Assembly (NCBI RefSeq): GCF_000235625.1 | Contig: NZ_AGTR01000041.1 | Location: forward strand, 1 to 50,176 | Direction: 5' to 3' | Length of the DNA: 50,176 nucleotides | Source: Marinobacter manganoxydans MnI7-9 | GTDB taxonomy: Bacteria; Pseudomonadota; Gammaproteobacteria; Pseudomonadales; Oleiphilaceae | Shown: in pieces, positions 7,240 through 16,874 of the stretch | Layout of the letters: the number at the start of each line of letters is the position of its first letter | How positions within the stretch are numbered: the stretch's first letter is position 1 | Position numbers and translations under genes: made by a program | The notes under the pieces: generated by a model | Database searches by the model: none | Told to the model about the DNA's origin: nothing | Seen by the model: only the letters and a program-made list of their open reading frames with translations

Positions 7240-9666
7240 TGTAGCGAGGTCTACCGCCGCCGGCGTGAGTTCGTCCAGTGGCTCAGGTCGGCATAGCCGG
7301 TAGCCCTGTCCGTAGTGAATGCCCAGAGTCCGTACCTTGCGAAGGGCATCGTCGCTTTCGATAAACGTGGCCACCGTCACTTTGCCGGCGGCCTCGGCAA
7401 TCCGGTGCAGTGCTTCCAGCATCACCTGCTGCACCGGGTCCTCCTCCAGCTGCTGAACCATTCTCCGGTCCAGTTTGATGATATCCACGGGTAATCTCGC
7501 CGCCAGGCTGTAGCTTTCCACCGATGCGCCGGCACCGTCCAGGGCGACGCGGAAGCCTGCCCGATGCAGGGCGTCGCAAAGCACGGCCACGTCGTCGGGA
7601 TACTGGGTGGCGTGGGCCTCACGGATTTCCAGGCAGAAACAGTCCGGGGCAAACGGGGATTGGTTCAGGGCATCGGCCATGAAGTCGGCGAAGGTGTCAT
7701 CCAACACAGTTGCCAGTGACAGGTTAAATCCACAGTACTTCAATCGGGGTTCCAGCAAGGGCTGGTTACCGAGCCATTCCAGGGTTTGCCGGATCACCTG
7801 GCGATCCAGGCGCTTTGCCAGGTCAAACCGTTCCGCAATGGGCAGGAAATCGTCGGGCAGGAGTGTCGTCTCATCATCCGACGTTGTTGGAATCCGACAG
7901 AGGATTTCGATGTGATCGCCCCAGGTGGGGCTGGCCACCGGCCTCATGGCCTGGTATTCCAGAATCAGCGACTGTTTGTCCAGCGCGTCGCGGATCTGCT
8001 CGACCCGTTTGCTGGCCACTGAATCGTCCGTCTGGTTGGCAATAGCGCTGGCCGCGTGAACCCGGTTGCGTCCGGAGGTTTTGGCGGTGTGGCACAGGTC
8101 CGCAGCCTGGACCAGAAGCTGCTCCGGATCCGCAGGGACGTCGTTGTCCAGAATCAACAGGCCGCCCGATGCGGTGGTCTGGAGGCTGTGACCCTGCCAG
8201 TCGAAGACAAAGTCGCCGATCAAATCAAGGGTTTCCTGGGCAATCTTGCGGGCCCGCGCTTCCGGGCAGTTCTCGATCAGAAGGGCGAAGGTGTCGCCAG
8301 CGAGGCGGGCGAGGGCGTCACGCTGCCGGACGCGCACGCCGAGGTTGCCGGCCAGCTCCCTGAGGTAGCGATCACAGGTGCCGCTGCCAGCAAGATCGTT
8401 AAAGCGTTCGAATTCATCCAGATCCAGGTAGAGCAGGCTGTCGCAGGATTCCCGATGGGTTTTCTGCTCCAGGGTTCTTAATACCCGAGCGATGAATGCC
8501 TTTCTGTTCATCAGGCCGGTAACCGGATCGTGACGTATCCGGTATTCCTCACTGGAGGCGTGATTCAGCCTGGGCTCAATGCGACGGGCCACGTGCACCG
8601 CGCCGGTGATTTCTCCCTGGTCGTTGGTCAGGCGCTGGTAATGGAATTCATGCACTGGTAGCTGGCGCGACTGCTGGGCCATGGGCATCTCGACCACGAA
8701 GTTGTCACGTTCGAAGGCCCGGTGCCAGAGCCGTTCCATCAGCCTGCGTTCGTTCGGGAACTCCTGAAGCAAGTCGCTCAGGTTGTCGCCTGCCTCCGGG
8801 CGCCCGCCAAAGGTTTCGGCAAACTGTCTGGCCCAGGCGTCATTGAAGTGGAGCAGGTTGAACGAGAGATCGACCGCCACAACCAGATCGGAGGTGGCGC
8901 TGGTGACCGCTGCGAGCATGGTGTTTGCGTGCTGGCGAGCCCTGTCGAGTTTCATATCGGCGGTCCGGTCTACCAGGGTGCCGCCGAGCCCGGTAATCCG
9001 GCCGCCCTGTTTCAGAGCCCGACAACTGAGCGTCACCCGCCGATGGTTCTGTTGCGAGGTAACGATATCGAGGTTGAGGGAGAATGCGTCTCCGGTTCGG
9101 AGGCAACGGCGGAACATGGCCCGGACCCTGGCCTGGCCGGTCTGGCAGTAGAAAAGCGCCTGTTCGGGCGTGATTTCGGCGCCCGGTCTCAGCTCGAGAA
9201 GCTGGAACATTCCCTCGGTCCAGGTCATTTCATTCGTGCGGGTGTCCAGTTCCCAGATCCCGAAACCGGCACTGCTCTCCGCTGCTCGCAACAGGCGGGA
9301 ATCCCTGCTTGAGCTGTCGCACAAGGCAATCGTGGCACTCGCCGCCTTGTCGGAATCCCGAACGTCGAGTCGCAGGCTCAGGCAGGCGGTGTAGAAGAAA
9401 CCTTCCTTGTGCCGGAAGGTCACCAGGACGTTCTGGCCACGCTCGATCCGGTGGCGGTTTGCCGGTGCAAAGGGATCATCCTGGCGAGATGCCAGGATCC
9501 GGTGCACCGGTTGGCCTTCCAGTTCGCTGCTCTCATAACCGAGCACCGCCTCGGCCTGGTGGTCAGCGAACAGAACTTTTCCTTCATCGTCGATGCGTAA
9601 AACGGTCTGGCGCCCGGAGGTCGCGGACTGGTCCGAACGGTAGCGGCGAATGATGAATTCTTTCAC
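7222..9666 (-). CDS. PAS-GGDEF-EAL signalling protein with degenerate catalytic motifs
   Basis: An 814-residue cytoplasmic protein with no membrane helix. Three PAS-like sensor domains come first (about 18-110, 128-235 and 245-360), then a GGDEF domain (about 375-530) and an EAL domain (about 560-805). The diguanylate cyclase signature reads LAGDTF instead of GGDEF, so cyclase activity is doubtful. In the EAL domain the name motif reads EILCR, and the DDFG loop reads LDGAGAS, while the NLS-like, KLD and QGY elements remain. It therefore looks more like a c-di-GMP binding effector or a regulator than an active enzyme, though weak phosphodiesterase activity cannot be excluded. The start is a GTG. 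It is divergent from the cyclase gene cyaA, 108 bases away. Confidence 0.88.
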   Translation of the reverse strand: MKEFIIRRYRSDQSATSGRQTVLRIDDEGKVLFADHQAEAVLGYESSELEGQPVHRILASRQDDPFAPANRHRIERGQNVLVTFRHKEGFFYTACLSLRLDVRDSDKAASATIALCDSSSRDSRLLRAAESSAGFGIWELDTRTNEMTWTEGMFQLLELRPGAEITPEQALFYCQTGQARVRAMFRRCLRTGDAFSLNLDIVTSQQNHRRVTLSCRALKQGGRITGLGGTLVDRTADMKLDRARQHANTMLAAVTSATSDLVVAVDLSFNLLHFNDAWARQFAETFGGRPEAGDNLSDLLQEFPNERRLMERLWHRAFERDNFVVEMPMAQQSRQLPVHEFHYQRLTNDQGEITGAVHVARRIEPRLNHASSEEYRIRHDPVTGLMNRKAFIARVLRTLEQKTHRESCDSLLYLDLDEFERFNDLAGSGTCDRYLRELAGNLGVRVRQRDALARLAGDTFALLIENCPEARARKIAQETLDLIGDFVFDWQGHSLQTTASGGLLILDNDVPADPEQLLVQAADLCHTAKTSGRNRVHAASAIANQTDDSVASKRVEQIRDALDKQSLILEYQAMRPVASPTWGDHIEILCRIPTTSDDETTLLPDDFLPIAERFDLAKRLDRQVIRQTLEWLGNQPLLEPRLKYCGFNLSLATVLDDTFADFMADALNQSPFAPDCFCLEIREAHATQYPDDVAVLCDALHRAGFRVALDGAGASVESYSLAARLPVDIIKLDRRMVQQLEEDPVQQVMLEALHRIAEAAGKVTVATFIESDDALRKVRTLGIHYGQGYRLCRPEPLDELTPAAVDLATGRIGG

Positions 9667-9774
9667 AGCGGGTAAGCCTCGCGTGTCCTGCAGCTTTTAT
9701 TTTTTAAAGGTTTTGCCACGATGCCGACATCATACTCATACTGATGCTGAAAAGAACCTCTCTGCGGAGCCGCC

Positions 9775-12633
9775 TTGACCGCCCACGTTGCCCCGATTTC
9801 CCTCGACTTTGAGGAGGGAATAGATCGCAAGACCCTCCGTCGCCTGAGGGACCGGTTTCTGCTGGTCAATCAGCAGCGCTGGGACCGTGCCCATTCTGCG
9901 TTGTCCTATCGCCAGCAGATGGTGCTGGAAATTCTGCCGCTGGTGTTTCATCTCAACCATCCGGCCCTGCCCGGTTACCTGGACAGCGATTGCCCCTATG
10001 GCCTGAGCAACTATCAGCCGTCACCGGCCACCATCAATGCGGCTCGTCGACTGGCCCGGACTTTTTCGCTGAAGGATGAAGGCAAGCGCAAACCGGATCT
10101 GGACGCCATGTTCCTGATGGGCAGCCCGGGAACCCTTGGCCATTCCGTGGCCAGTGACCTCGACGTCTGGCTCTGTCACCGCAGTGACCTGCCCGAGCGG
10201 GGCATCCGCTGTCTTGAGCGCAAAGCCGAGAAGCTGGCCCACTGGGCGGAATCTTTCGGTGTCGAACTGCACGTATTCGTCTTCTGTGCTTCGGATTGGC
10301 GTGCCGGTCGGCAACGGGTAGAGGTGACCGGCGAGAACTGTGGCAGCGCCCAGCATTTCCTGCTGCTGGACGAGTTCTATCGGACCAGCATCCATCTGGC
10401 CGGTGCCTGGCCCATGTGGTGGCTGATTCCTGCGGAGCGGGAGGAAACCTACGATGACTGCATGCGCAAGCTGGTAGATTACCGGTTTGTGCGCGCCGAG
10501 GACTATATCGATTTTGGCCCGGTGCCGGCGATTCCGGAGGAAGAATTTCTTGGTGCGGGCGTCTGGCAGTTGTACAAGGGGATTGATGCGCCCTGGAAGT
10601 CGATTCTGAAACTCCTTCTGATCGAATGTTATGCGCGGACCACCGGTGAGGCTCTGTTGTCCAGCCAGTTCAAGCGGGCCGTTTTCCGCGGCGAAACCGA
10701 TGCCGACCGTCTGGACCCTTACGTCATGCTCTACAATCGGCTGGAGGGCTGGCTGACCGGGCCGGAAGTGGCGTCGAGGCTGGACCTGATTCGCCGGAGC
10801 CTGTATCTGAAAGCCGGTTTGCCACTGACACGGTCCGAGGTCTCCGGTGAGCAGTGGCGTGCCCGCCTGCTGCGCCAGCTGGTGACAGGTTGGGGCTGGA
10901 GTGAAAACACGCTGGCGGAGCTGGATGATCGTCAACGCTGGCGGGCAGAGGATGTCACCACCCTGCGTCGCACCATCGTCAACGAATTGACCCACGGTTA
11001 CCGCCTGCTGTCGAAAATGGCCAGGGAGCATGGCCAACGCGCCGCCATCAGCGCCAACGATATCAATCTCCTCGGCCGCAAGCTTTATGCCGCGTTTCAG
11101 CGCAAGGCGGGCAAGATCGAGCAGATCAATCCCGGGCTGGCCCCGTCGCTGGCGGAGGAAAACCTGGCATTTCATCATCAGTCGGAGCAGGGCGGCGACG
11201 CCGACGGCTGGCTGCTTTACCGGGACCTCGAAGACCCGGCAGACGCTTTCTGGCAGCCGGTTATCCGTCGCTCTGGCAATCTGGCGGAACTGATGGTCTG
11301 GTGCTATTGCAACGGTCTGCTGACCCGCTCGACTCGGCTGAATGTGCGGTCGGGCAACAGTATTGCGTCCGTCAGCGAGTTGCGTGAAATGCTTGATGCC
11401 CTGTCTGCGTTCCTGCCATTTCCGATTGCCCCGGCGGAACGGGAAGCGTTGTCCCGGGGCGTCCGGCCATTGAGGAATCTGCTGTTGGTGAACGTCGGCA
11501 TTGACCCTCAGGCCCACCTCACGGAAAAGGGCCTTCACAAGCTCAGTTCCCGGCACGATTCCCTGGGCTTTAGCGGCGGGCGGGAGAATCTGGTCATCAG
11601 CATCGACCAGATTACCTTCAACAGCTGGCATGAAGTCAGTCTCCAGCATTACGCAGCGGGCGATACACTGATCCAGTGCCTGAAGAATGTTCTCGCCTCG
11701 GTGGCAGCCAATCCCGACGAATTGCCGGCCGTTCAGGTGCACTGCCACAACCGTGGTCATGGCTCTGCCATTGCCCGCCGGGTTCAGGAGCTGTTTGCCG
11801 ATGTCCTCCGGCCCTTTTTTGCCGGAGGTACCGGCCCGCATCCGCTGCGCTATGTGATTGAAATGGATCGTCGCTACTTCCTGCTCCAGTTCAACGGCCT
11901 GGAACCGGGGTTTGTGGCACTCGACAGCTTTGAGGCGCTGATGGAGCATCTGGCGCTGCCCCAGGAGCGGTACCTGCCGGTGGTGTTCGATCGTTACGCG
12001 TTGCAGGACGAGCCGGCCTTGCGGGCGGTTTGCCTGGCCAGCGAACCGGACAACATCCAGGTGTTTTATCGTATTCTCGGCGATCAGGCCCGGCTCTGGG
12101 TCGTTGACGAACTGGGTTCTGTGTTCAGCTGGGAACAGGCGGTGACCAGTCGACGGCATTTGCTGGTGCCGGTACTGCGTTTCCTGGATAACCTGATCGA
12201 GCGGCGATTGCTGCGCCATACCGATTCCGCCGGCGTTGTGGCCGGCGTCCAGTGCTACGAAATTGTCCGGCGGGACGGGGCCTGGCGGGCCGAGTACCGG
12301 CCGGAGTCGGATTCGGGAGTGCCTCTGCCCGGATTTGAGGTGCAGGCCGTGGGCATCCACGAGGGCGACAGTCGCCTGCGCTTCGACATTTTCTGTGGTG
12401 ACCAGGAATTCAGCGTCCAGGAGTACGGCGACCAGTTGATTCCGGCAGTGGCCCACTACATCCGCTCCCTCCGACATAGCGATGAGGTCTACCCGGTGTA
12501 CCTGACCGATATCCACCTGCCCCACGACCTCGACCCCCGGGTGTATCAGCAGGATATCCAGACCAGCCAATACCTGTATTACCGGTCTGTGCTGGAAGAT
12601 TCCCTGAACCGCCACCTCGCGAGGACTCGCTGA
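9775..12633 (+). CDS. cyaA: Class I adenylate cyclase
   Basis: Makes cAMP from ATP for CRP/Vfr-type regulation. At 952 residues it is slightly longer than the roughly 850 of E. coli CyaA and typical of the pseudomonad branch. The N-terminal catalytic part contains the nucleotidyltransferase motif at about 116-135 (GSPGTLGHS, then DLDVWLCH) with the paired aspartates. A long regulatory C-terminal region follows. The start is TTG, preceded by CGGAG; no better in-frame start is seen. A very long antisense open frame covers the gene but is only a product of high G+C. It is divergent from the degenerate GGDEF-EAL gene, so cAMP and c-di-GMP genes share an upstream region of 108 bases. Confidence 0.95.
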   Translation: MTAHVAPISLDFEEGIDRKTLRRLRDRFLLVNQQRWDRAHSALSYRQQMVLEILPLVFHLNHPALPGYLDSDCPYGLSNYQPSPATINAARRLARTFSLKDEGKRKPDLDAMFLMGSPGTLGHSVASDLDVWLCHRSDLPERGIRCLERKAEKLAHWAESFGVELHVFVFCASDWRAGRQRVEVTGENCGSAQHFLLLDEFYRTSIHLAGAWPMWWLIPAEREETYDDCMRKLVDYRFVRAEDYIDFGPVPAIPEEEFLGAGVWQLYKGIDAPWKSILKLLLIECYARTTGEALLSSQFKRAVFRGETDADRLDPYVMLYNRLEGWLTGPEVASRLDLIRRSLYLKAGLPLTRSEVSGEQWRARLLRQLVTGWGWSENTLAELDDRQRWRAEDVTTLRRTIVNELTHGYRLLSKMAREHGQRAAISANDINLLGRKLYAAFQRKAGKIEQINPGLAPSLAEENLAFHHQSEQGGDADGWLLYRDLEDPADAFWQPVIRRSGNLAELMVWCYCNGLLTRSTRLNVRSGNSIASVSELREMLDALSAFLPFPIAPAEREALSRGVRPLRNLLLVNVGIDPQAHLTEKGLHKLSSRHDSLGFSGGRENLVISIDQITFNSWHEVSLQHYAAGDTLIQCLKNVLASVAANPDELPAVQVHCHNRGHGSAIARRVQELFADVLRPFFAGGTGPHPLRYVIEMDRRYFLLQFNGLEPGFVALDSFEALMEHLALPQERYLPVVFDRYALQDEPALRAVCLASEPDNIQVFYRILGDQARLWVVDELGSVFSWEQAVTSRRHLLVPVLRFLDNLIERRLLRHTDSAGVVAGVQCYEIVRRDGAWRAEYRPESDSGVPLPGFEVQAVGIHEGDSRLRFDIFCGDQEFSVQEYGDQLIPAVAHYIRSLRHSDEVYPVYLTDIHLPHDLDPRVYQQDIQTSQYLYYRSVLEDSLNRHLARTR

Positions 12634-12699
12634 CCTCGCGGCCCGGGGCGGGTGTCAGGTATACTGCGCCCATAGTGAACTCAGGGGTAGGTAGCCGAT

Positions 12700-12861
12700 A
12701 TGCGAGCGTGGACTCTGTCGATCATGACGTTGATGCTGGCTCTGGTTGTGAGCGGTTGCGGTCAGAAAGGTCCGTTGTACCGTGACAGTCAGGCCGCTTC
12801 GATAACGTCCGGGCCGGATTCGGCCCAGGAGCAGCCCGATCGCGAAGAAACCCGCGACTAG
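12700..12861 (+). CDS. lptM: Small lipoprotein, LptM/YifL type
   Basis: A 53-residue protein with a type II signal peptide: MRAWTLSIM, a hydrophobic core, then the lipobox LVVSGCGQKGPLY, with the lipidated cysteine at residue 20. The CGQKGPLY motif is the hallmark of the YifL/LptM (LppL) family, which in E. coli helps mature the LPS export translocon LptD. The C-terminal half is acidic and disordered. It sits 41 bases before lysA, as in Pseudomonas (lppL-lysA-dapF), and is probably co-transcribed. A TATACT at 12660-12665 could be the -10 of a promoter for this run, though no good -35 is seen. Confidence 0.88.
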   Translation: MRAWTLSIMTLMLALVVSGCGQKGPLYRDSQAASITSGPDSAQEQPDREETRD

Positions 12862-12902
12862 CGCCATGGCCTCCCGGCCCCGTTAAACGAATCAGGAAAC
12901 TC

Positions 12903-14153
12903 ATGGATCATTTCAACTACCGCGACGGCGAGCTGTACGCCGAGGATATCCCTGTCTCTGCCATTGCCGATCGTTTTGGCACACCGGCCTACGTGTATTC
13001 GCGCGCCACGCTTGAGCGACATTACCGGGCCTATGATGACGCCCTTCGGGATCACCCGCATCTGGTGTGCTACGCCGTTAAAGCCAATAGCAATCTGGCG
13101 GTGCTGAACGTTCTCGCGCGGCTCGGTGCCGGCTTTGATATCGTGTCGGCCGGCGAGCTGGAGCGGGTACTGCGGGCCGGTGGTGATCCGTCGCGGGTGG
13201 TCTTCTCCGGCGTTGGCAAGCAGGAGTGGGAAATGAAGCGGGCCCTTGAAGTGGGCGTGCGCTGCTTCAACGTCGAATCCGATACCGAACTGGACAGGCT
13301 CAATGCGGTGGCGGGAGAACTCGGCGTAAAGGCGCCGATCTCTCTGCGGGTGAACCCGGATGTTGATGCCGGTACCCATCCCTATATTTCCACGGGTCTG
13401 AAAGAGAACAAGTTCGGGATTGATATTGCCGAAGCGTCGCAGGTCTATGCCCGTGCGGCAGGTATGCCGAATCTCGACGTGAAGGGTGTGGATTGTCACA
13501 TCGGCTCACAGCTGACGAGCGTGTCACCGTTCCTCGACGCACTGGACCGAGTGCTGGCCCTGATTGATTCCCTGGCGGACCAGGGCATCCACATTCATCA
13601 CCTGGATATGGGCGGTGGCCTGGGCGTCACCTACAACCATGAGCAGCCACCACAGCCGTCGGATTACGTGAAAGCGCTGGCCGAGCGCCTGGGTGACCGC
13701 AAACTGGAGCTGATTCTGGAGCCCGGCCGATCCATTGCCGCCAACGCTGGCATCCTGGTTACCAGAGTCGAATTCCTGAAGTGCACCGAGCACCGGAATT
13801 TTGCCATCATTGATGCCGCCATGAATGATCTGATCCGGCCGGCCCTGTACAGCGCCTGGCAGGCGATTATCCCGGTCAAGCCACACCAGGATGGTGAGGA
13901 AAAGGCCTGGGATCTGGTTGGTCCGGTCTGTGAAACCGGCGATTTCCTGGGCAAGGACCGTCACCTGCGCCTGCAGGCCGGGGATCTGCTGGCGGTTCGC
14001 TCTGCGGGAGCCTATGGCTTTGTCATGAGCTCAAACTACAACACGCGGAACCGGCCGCCGGAACTCATGGTCGATGGCGACCAGGTGCATGTGGTCCGCC
14101 GCCGTGAAACTCTCGAAGACCAGCTCGCACCCGAGAGCTGCCTTCCGGAATGA
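12903..14153 (+). CDS. lysA: Diaminopimelate decarboxylase
   Basis: PLP enzyme that decarboxylates meso-diaminopimelate to lysine, the last step of lysine synthesis. At 416 residues it has normal length. The PLP lysine is K60 in [13 protein letters not shown] lies at 199-203, the glycine-rich phosphate loop DMGGGLGV is present, and the active-site cysteine is C343 in [11 protein letters not shown]. The ATG at 12903 follows AGGAAA. Its stop overlaps an ATG of the next open frame (ATGA at 14150), and dapF follows, so a product-substrate pair sits in one operon. Confidence 0.97.
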   Translation: MDHFNYRDGELYAEDIPVSAIADRFGTPAYVYSRATLERHYRAYDDALRDHPHLVCYAVKANSNLAVLNVLARLGAGFDIVSAGELERVLRAGGDPSRVVFSGVGKQEWEMKRALEVGVRCFNVESDTELDRLNAVAGELGVKAPISLRVNPDVDAGTHPYISTGLKENKFGIDIAEASQVYARAAGMPNLDVKGVDCHIGSQLTSVSPFLDALDRVLALIDSLADQGIHIHHLDMGGGLGVTYNHEQPPQPSDYVKALAERLGDRKLELILEPGRSIAANAGILVTRVEFLKCTEHRNFAIIDAAMNDLIRPALYSAWQAIIPVKPHQDGEEKAWDLVGPVCETGDFLGKDRHLRLQAGDLLAVRSAGAYGFVMSSNYNTRNRPPELMVDGDQVHVVRRRETLEDQLAPESCLPE

Positions 14154-14197
14154 GCGGGAGCGAGGAGATGACACAGCAACGCCGGACCCAGGGCCCC

Positions 14198-15082
14198 ATG
14201 CTTCGATTCACCAAGATGCATGGGCTGGGTAATGATTTTATGGTGGTGGATGCCATCAGCCAGCCTTTTCGTCTGCGCCCCGAGATGATCCGCGAACTGG
14301 CCAACAGGAATTTCGGAATTGGCTTCGATCAGTTGCTGGTGGTGGAGCCGCCCGGGCTGCCGGATGTCGATTTCCGCTACCGCATTTTCAATGCGGACGG
14401 GTCCGAGGTGGAGCAGTGCGGCAACGGTGCCCGCTGCTTCGCCCGGTTTGTCCGGGACCAGCGACTGACCAACAAAAAGGTCATCCGCGTCCAGACCGCC
14501 AAGGGCGTGATCGAGCTCCGTGTCGGCCGGGAAGGCATGGTGATGGTCAATATGGGCGTGCCCGAGTTCAATCCGCCGGCCATTCCGTTCGCCGCCGACC
14601 GTCGAAAGGATGTCTACACCGTGGATGTGGACGGCCAGACAGTGGAACTGAGCGCCTTGTCCATGGGTAACCCCCATGGTGTGCTGCTGGTTGAGGATGT
14701 AGACCAGGCGCCGGTGGAAACGCTGGGGCCCAAGCTCGAGCGGCATCCCCGCTTCCCGGCACGGGCCAACATCGGGTTTCTCCAGATTCTGGATCGTACC
14801 CATGTCCGCCTGCGGGTGTTTGAGCGTGGCTCGGGCGAGACCCTCGCCTGCGGTAGTGGTGCCTGTGCCGCCGTGGTGGCCGGCTGCCTGCGAGGCCTGC
14901 TGGATGCCCGCGTGGAAGTGGAATTGCGGGGTGGCCCTCTGGTCATTGAATGGCAGGGTGAAGGGACCCCTGTTATGATGGAAGGGCCTGCAACCAGCGT
15001 ATTTGAGGGGCAGTTGAGGCTGCCGGGTGATTCTGGTGGTCGTCGACGCAGGAGCGCTCGCCCCCATAAACAACGATCCTGA
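14198..15082 (+). CDS. dapF: Diaminopimelate epimerase
   Basis: Interconverts LL- and meso-diaminopimelate, feeding LysA and peptidoglycan synthesis. Both catalytic cysteines are clear: CGNGARCF and LACGSGAC. Starting at 14198 ([14 protein letters not shown]) they are C74 and C218, almost the same numbers as in E. coli DapF (C73, C217), so this start is preferred. In-frame ATGs at 14150 (overlapping the lysA stop) and 14168 are alternatives. The C-terminus carries an unusual basic tail ([18 protein letters not shown]) beyond the normal end. The segment after 15027 also lies under an open upstream extension of the next gene. Confidence 0.94.
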   Translation: MLRFTKMHGLGNDFMVVDAISQPFRLRPEMIRELANRNFGIGFDQLLVVEPPGLPDVDFRYRIFNADGSEVEQCGNGARCFARFVRDQRLTNKKVIRVQTAKGVIELRVGREGMVMVNMGVPEFNPPAIPFAADRRKDVYTVDVDGQTVELSALSMGNPHGVLLVEDVDQAPVETLGPKLERHPRFPARANIGFLQILDRTHVRLRVFERGSGETLACGSGACAAVVAGCLRGLLDARVEVELRGGPLVIEWQGEGTPVMMEGPATSVFEGQLRLPGDSGGRRRRSARPHKQRS

Positions 15083-15098
15083 CAGCCAGGAGTACTCC

Positions 15099-15845
15099 AT
15101 GACAGAACAAACGGCCCGCCAGAAGGCCGGTGAGCTCACCCGGGAAGAGGTGGCGGATTACCTGCGCGCCAACCCCGATTTCTTCATCGACCAGGACGAG
15201 CTGCTGCGCAGCCTGACCCTGCCCCACGACAGTGGCCGGGCCATTTCGCTGGTCGAACGCCAGGTGCATCTGTTCCGGGAGCAGCGGGACACCCTGCGCA
15301 GGGAGTTGGTAGAGCTTGTATCCATCGCCCGCCATAACGACCGGTTGTTCGAGAAGAGCAAGCGTTTGCTGATGCAGGTGATTGAAGCGCGGACGCTCAA
15401 CGATATGGCTGCTGCCATTGATGACAGTATCCGTGGTGATTTCGGTCTCGACGCCGCTTCCGTGTTGTTGTTTACCGATGTTGAGCTGCCTGAGGCCTCT
15501 CAAGGCGCCCTGCATGTGGTCAGTCCTTCTGCGGCCCGTGAGCGCCTGGGCAGCCTGCTGGAAGGTGAGCGGGCTGTGTGCGGTCAGTTCCGTGAAAGCG
15601 AACGGGAGTTCCTGTTTCCGGACCGTGAAGAACCCATTGCCTCGGTCGCCCTGGTGCCGCTGAGGCATGACGAGCTGGTGGGCGTGTTTGCGGTCGGTAG
15701 CTGCCAGCCGGGGTACTTTGACCAGAGCATGGGTTCCCTGTTCCTGAGCTACATCAGCGACACACTAAGCCGCCTGCTGCCGCCCATGGTGCAGCGCCAC
15801 ACAGCGGCTGCTCCGGTCACCGACATGGCGACGGAGTCCCGCTAA
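15099..15845 (+). CDS. DUF484 family protein (GAF-like)
   Basis: A 248-residue soluble protein of the DUF484 family, found between dapF and xerC in many gammaproteobacteria. The N-terminal part is helical (VADYLRANPDFFIDQDELL), with the family's PDFF motif, and a coiled segment around LFREQRDTLRRELVELV. The C-terminal part resembles a GAF fold (EEPIASVALVPLRHDELVGVFAVGS). The ATG at 15099 is preceded by AGGAG; the frame is open further upstream but would overlap dapF. The start of xerC follows after one base, implying translational coupling. The role is unproven; the conserved link to xerC suggests a connection with chromosome dimer resolution or cell division. Confidence 0.9.
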   Translation: MTEQTARQKAGELTREEVADYLRANPDFFIDQDELLRSLTLPHDSGRAISLVERQVHLFREQRDTLRRELVELVSIARHNDRLFEKSKRLLMQVIEARTLNDMAAAIDDSIRGDFGLDAASVLLFTDVELPEASQGALHVVSPSAARERLGSLLEGERAVCGQFRESEREFLFPDREEPIASVALVPLRHDELVGVFAVGSCQPGYFDQSMGSLFLSYISDTLSRLLPPMVQRHTAAAPVTDMATESR

Positions 15846-15846
15846 A

Positions 15847-16806
15847 GTGTCAGAAGCCCCGGAGAGTCCGACAGTGCCCAATGAGCTGACCGGGCCGCTG
15901 GCGGAATTTATCCGGCACCTGGCTTCTGAAAAACGCCATTCTCCGAGAACCTGCGACAGCTACCAGCGCGACCTTTTGCGTCTGGCGGACTGGTTGGGCC
16001 GCAGTGGATTCGTTGCCTGGCAACGGGTGACCAACCACGACCTGCGCCGCTACGTCGCGACGCTCAGCCGGGAGGGGTTGTCAGGCCGGAGCATTGCCAG
16101 ACATCTCTCGGCGACCCGCCGTTTCTACCAGTTCCTGCTCAGGGAGAAGCTGGCATCGGATAATCCGGCGCTGGATATCCGGGCCCCCAAGAGTGGCCGC
16201 CGTCTGCCTCGCGTTGCAGATGTGGATCAACTGAATCATCTACTGGACGGACAGCCGGACGATCCCCTGGAAGTGCGGGATCTATGTATGTTCGAGCTGA
16301 TGTATTCTTCCGGGTTGCGGCTGGCGGAGCTGGCAAGCCTGGATCTGGATACCGTCGATCTGCGCAGTGGTGAGGTTCGCGTGATGGGTAAGGGTGACAA
16401 GGAACGGCTGCTGCCCGTCGGACGAAAAGCCATTTCAGCCATACAGGCCTGGCTACCGTACAGAGCGGCGCTGGCCAATGACGGTGAGGCTGCTCTGTTC
16501 GTCAGCCAGCGGGGCGAAAGACTCAGCCACCGAAGTATCCAGGCCCGCCTTAGCCGTTGGGGAATCAGCCGTGGTGCCGACCAGAAGCTCCATCCGCACC
16601 TGCTGCGACACTCGTTTGCCAGCCACATGCTTGAATCCAGTGGTGACCTTCGTGCCGTACAGGAACTTCTGGGCCATGCCGACATTGCCACGACCCAGGT
16701 CTATACTCATCTTGATTTTCAACATTTGGCCCGGGTTTATGACCAGAGTCACCCCAGAGCACGACGCGATCGGTATCATGGTAAAACCAGTGACGAGAGT
16801 TCCTGA
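15847..16806 (+). CDS. xerC: Tyrosine recombinase XerC
   Basis: Site-specific recombinase that, with XerD, resolves chromosome dimers at dif near the division septum. At 319 residues it shows an N-terminal SAM-like core-binding domain (about 15-100) and the catalytic domain. The catalytic set is complete: R158, K182, H251-x-x-R254, H277 and the nucleophile Y286 in TQVYTHLD. It starts at GTG one base after the DUF484 stop. Its place behind dapF-DUF484 is the classical position of XerC (called sss in Pseudomonas), so it is not a phage or integron integrase. Confidence 0.95.
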   Translation: MSEAPESPTVPNELTGPLAEFIRHLASEKRHSPRTCDSYQRDLLRLADWLGRSGFVAWQRVTNHDLRRYVATLSREGLSGRSIARHLSATRRFYQFLLREKLASDNPALDIRAPKSGRRLPRVADVDQLNHLLDGQPDDPLEVRDLCMFELMYSSGLRLAELASLDLDTVDLRSGEVRVMGKGDKERLLPVGRKAISAIQAWLPYRAALANDGEAALFVSQRGERLSHRSIQARLSRWGISRGADQKLHPHLLRHSFASHMLESSGDLRAVQELLGHADIATTQVYTHLDFQHLARVYDQSHPRARRDRYHGKTSDESS

Positions 16807-16874
16807 GACCAGCACGGGTCATCTAGGGGTTTTTCACACATCAACAGTACAGCAAGGATAGGCGGGAGCGCTCC

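Noticed and set aside
10021-12615. 864-codon open frame antisense to cyaA
   Set aside because: High G+C coding makes long antisense frames; cyaA on the plus strand has clear family motifs and this frame has none.
15847-16806. xerC as an integron or phage integrase
   Set aside because: Gene order dapF-DUF484-xerC and the sequence fit the housekeeping recombinase; no integron IntI-specific insertion was noticed.
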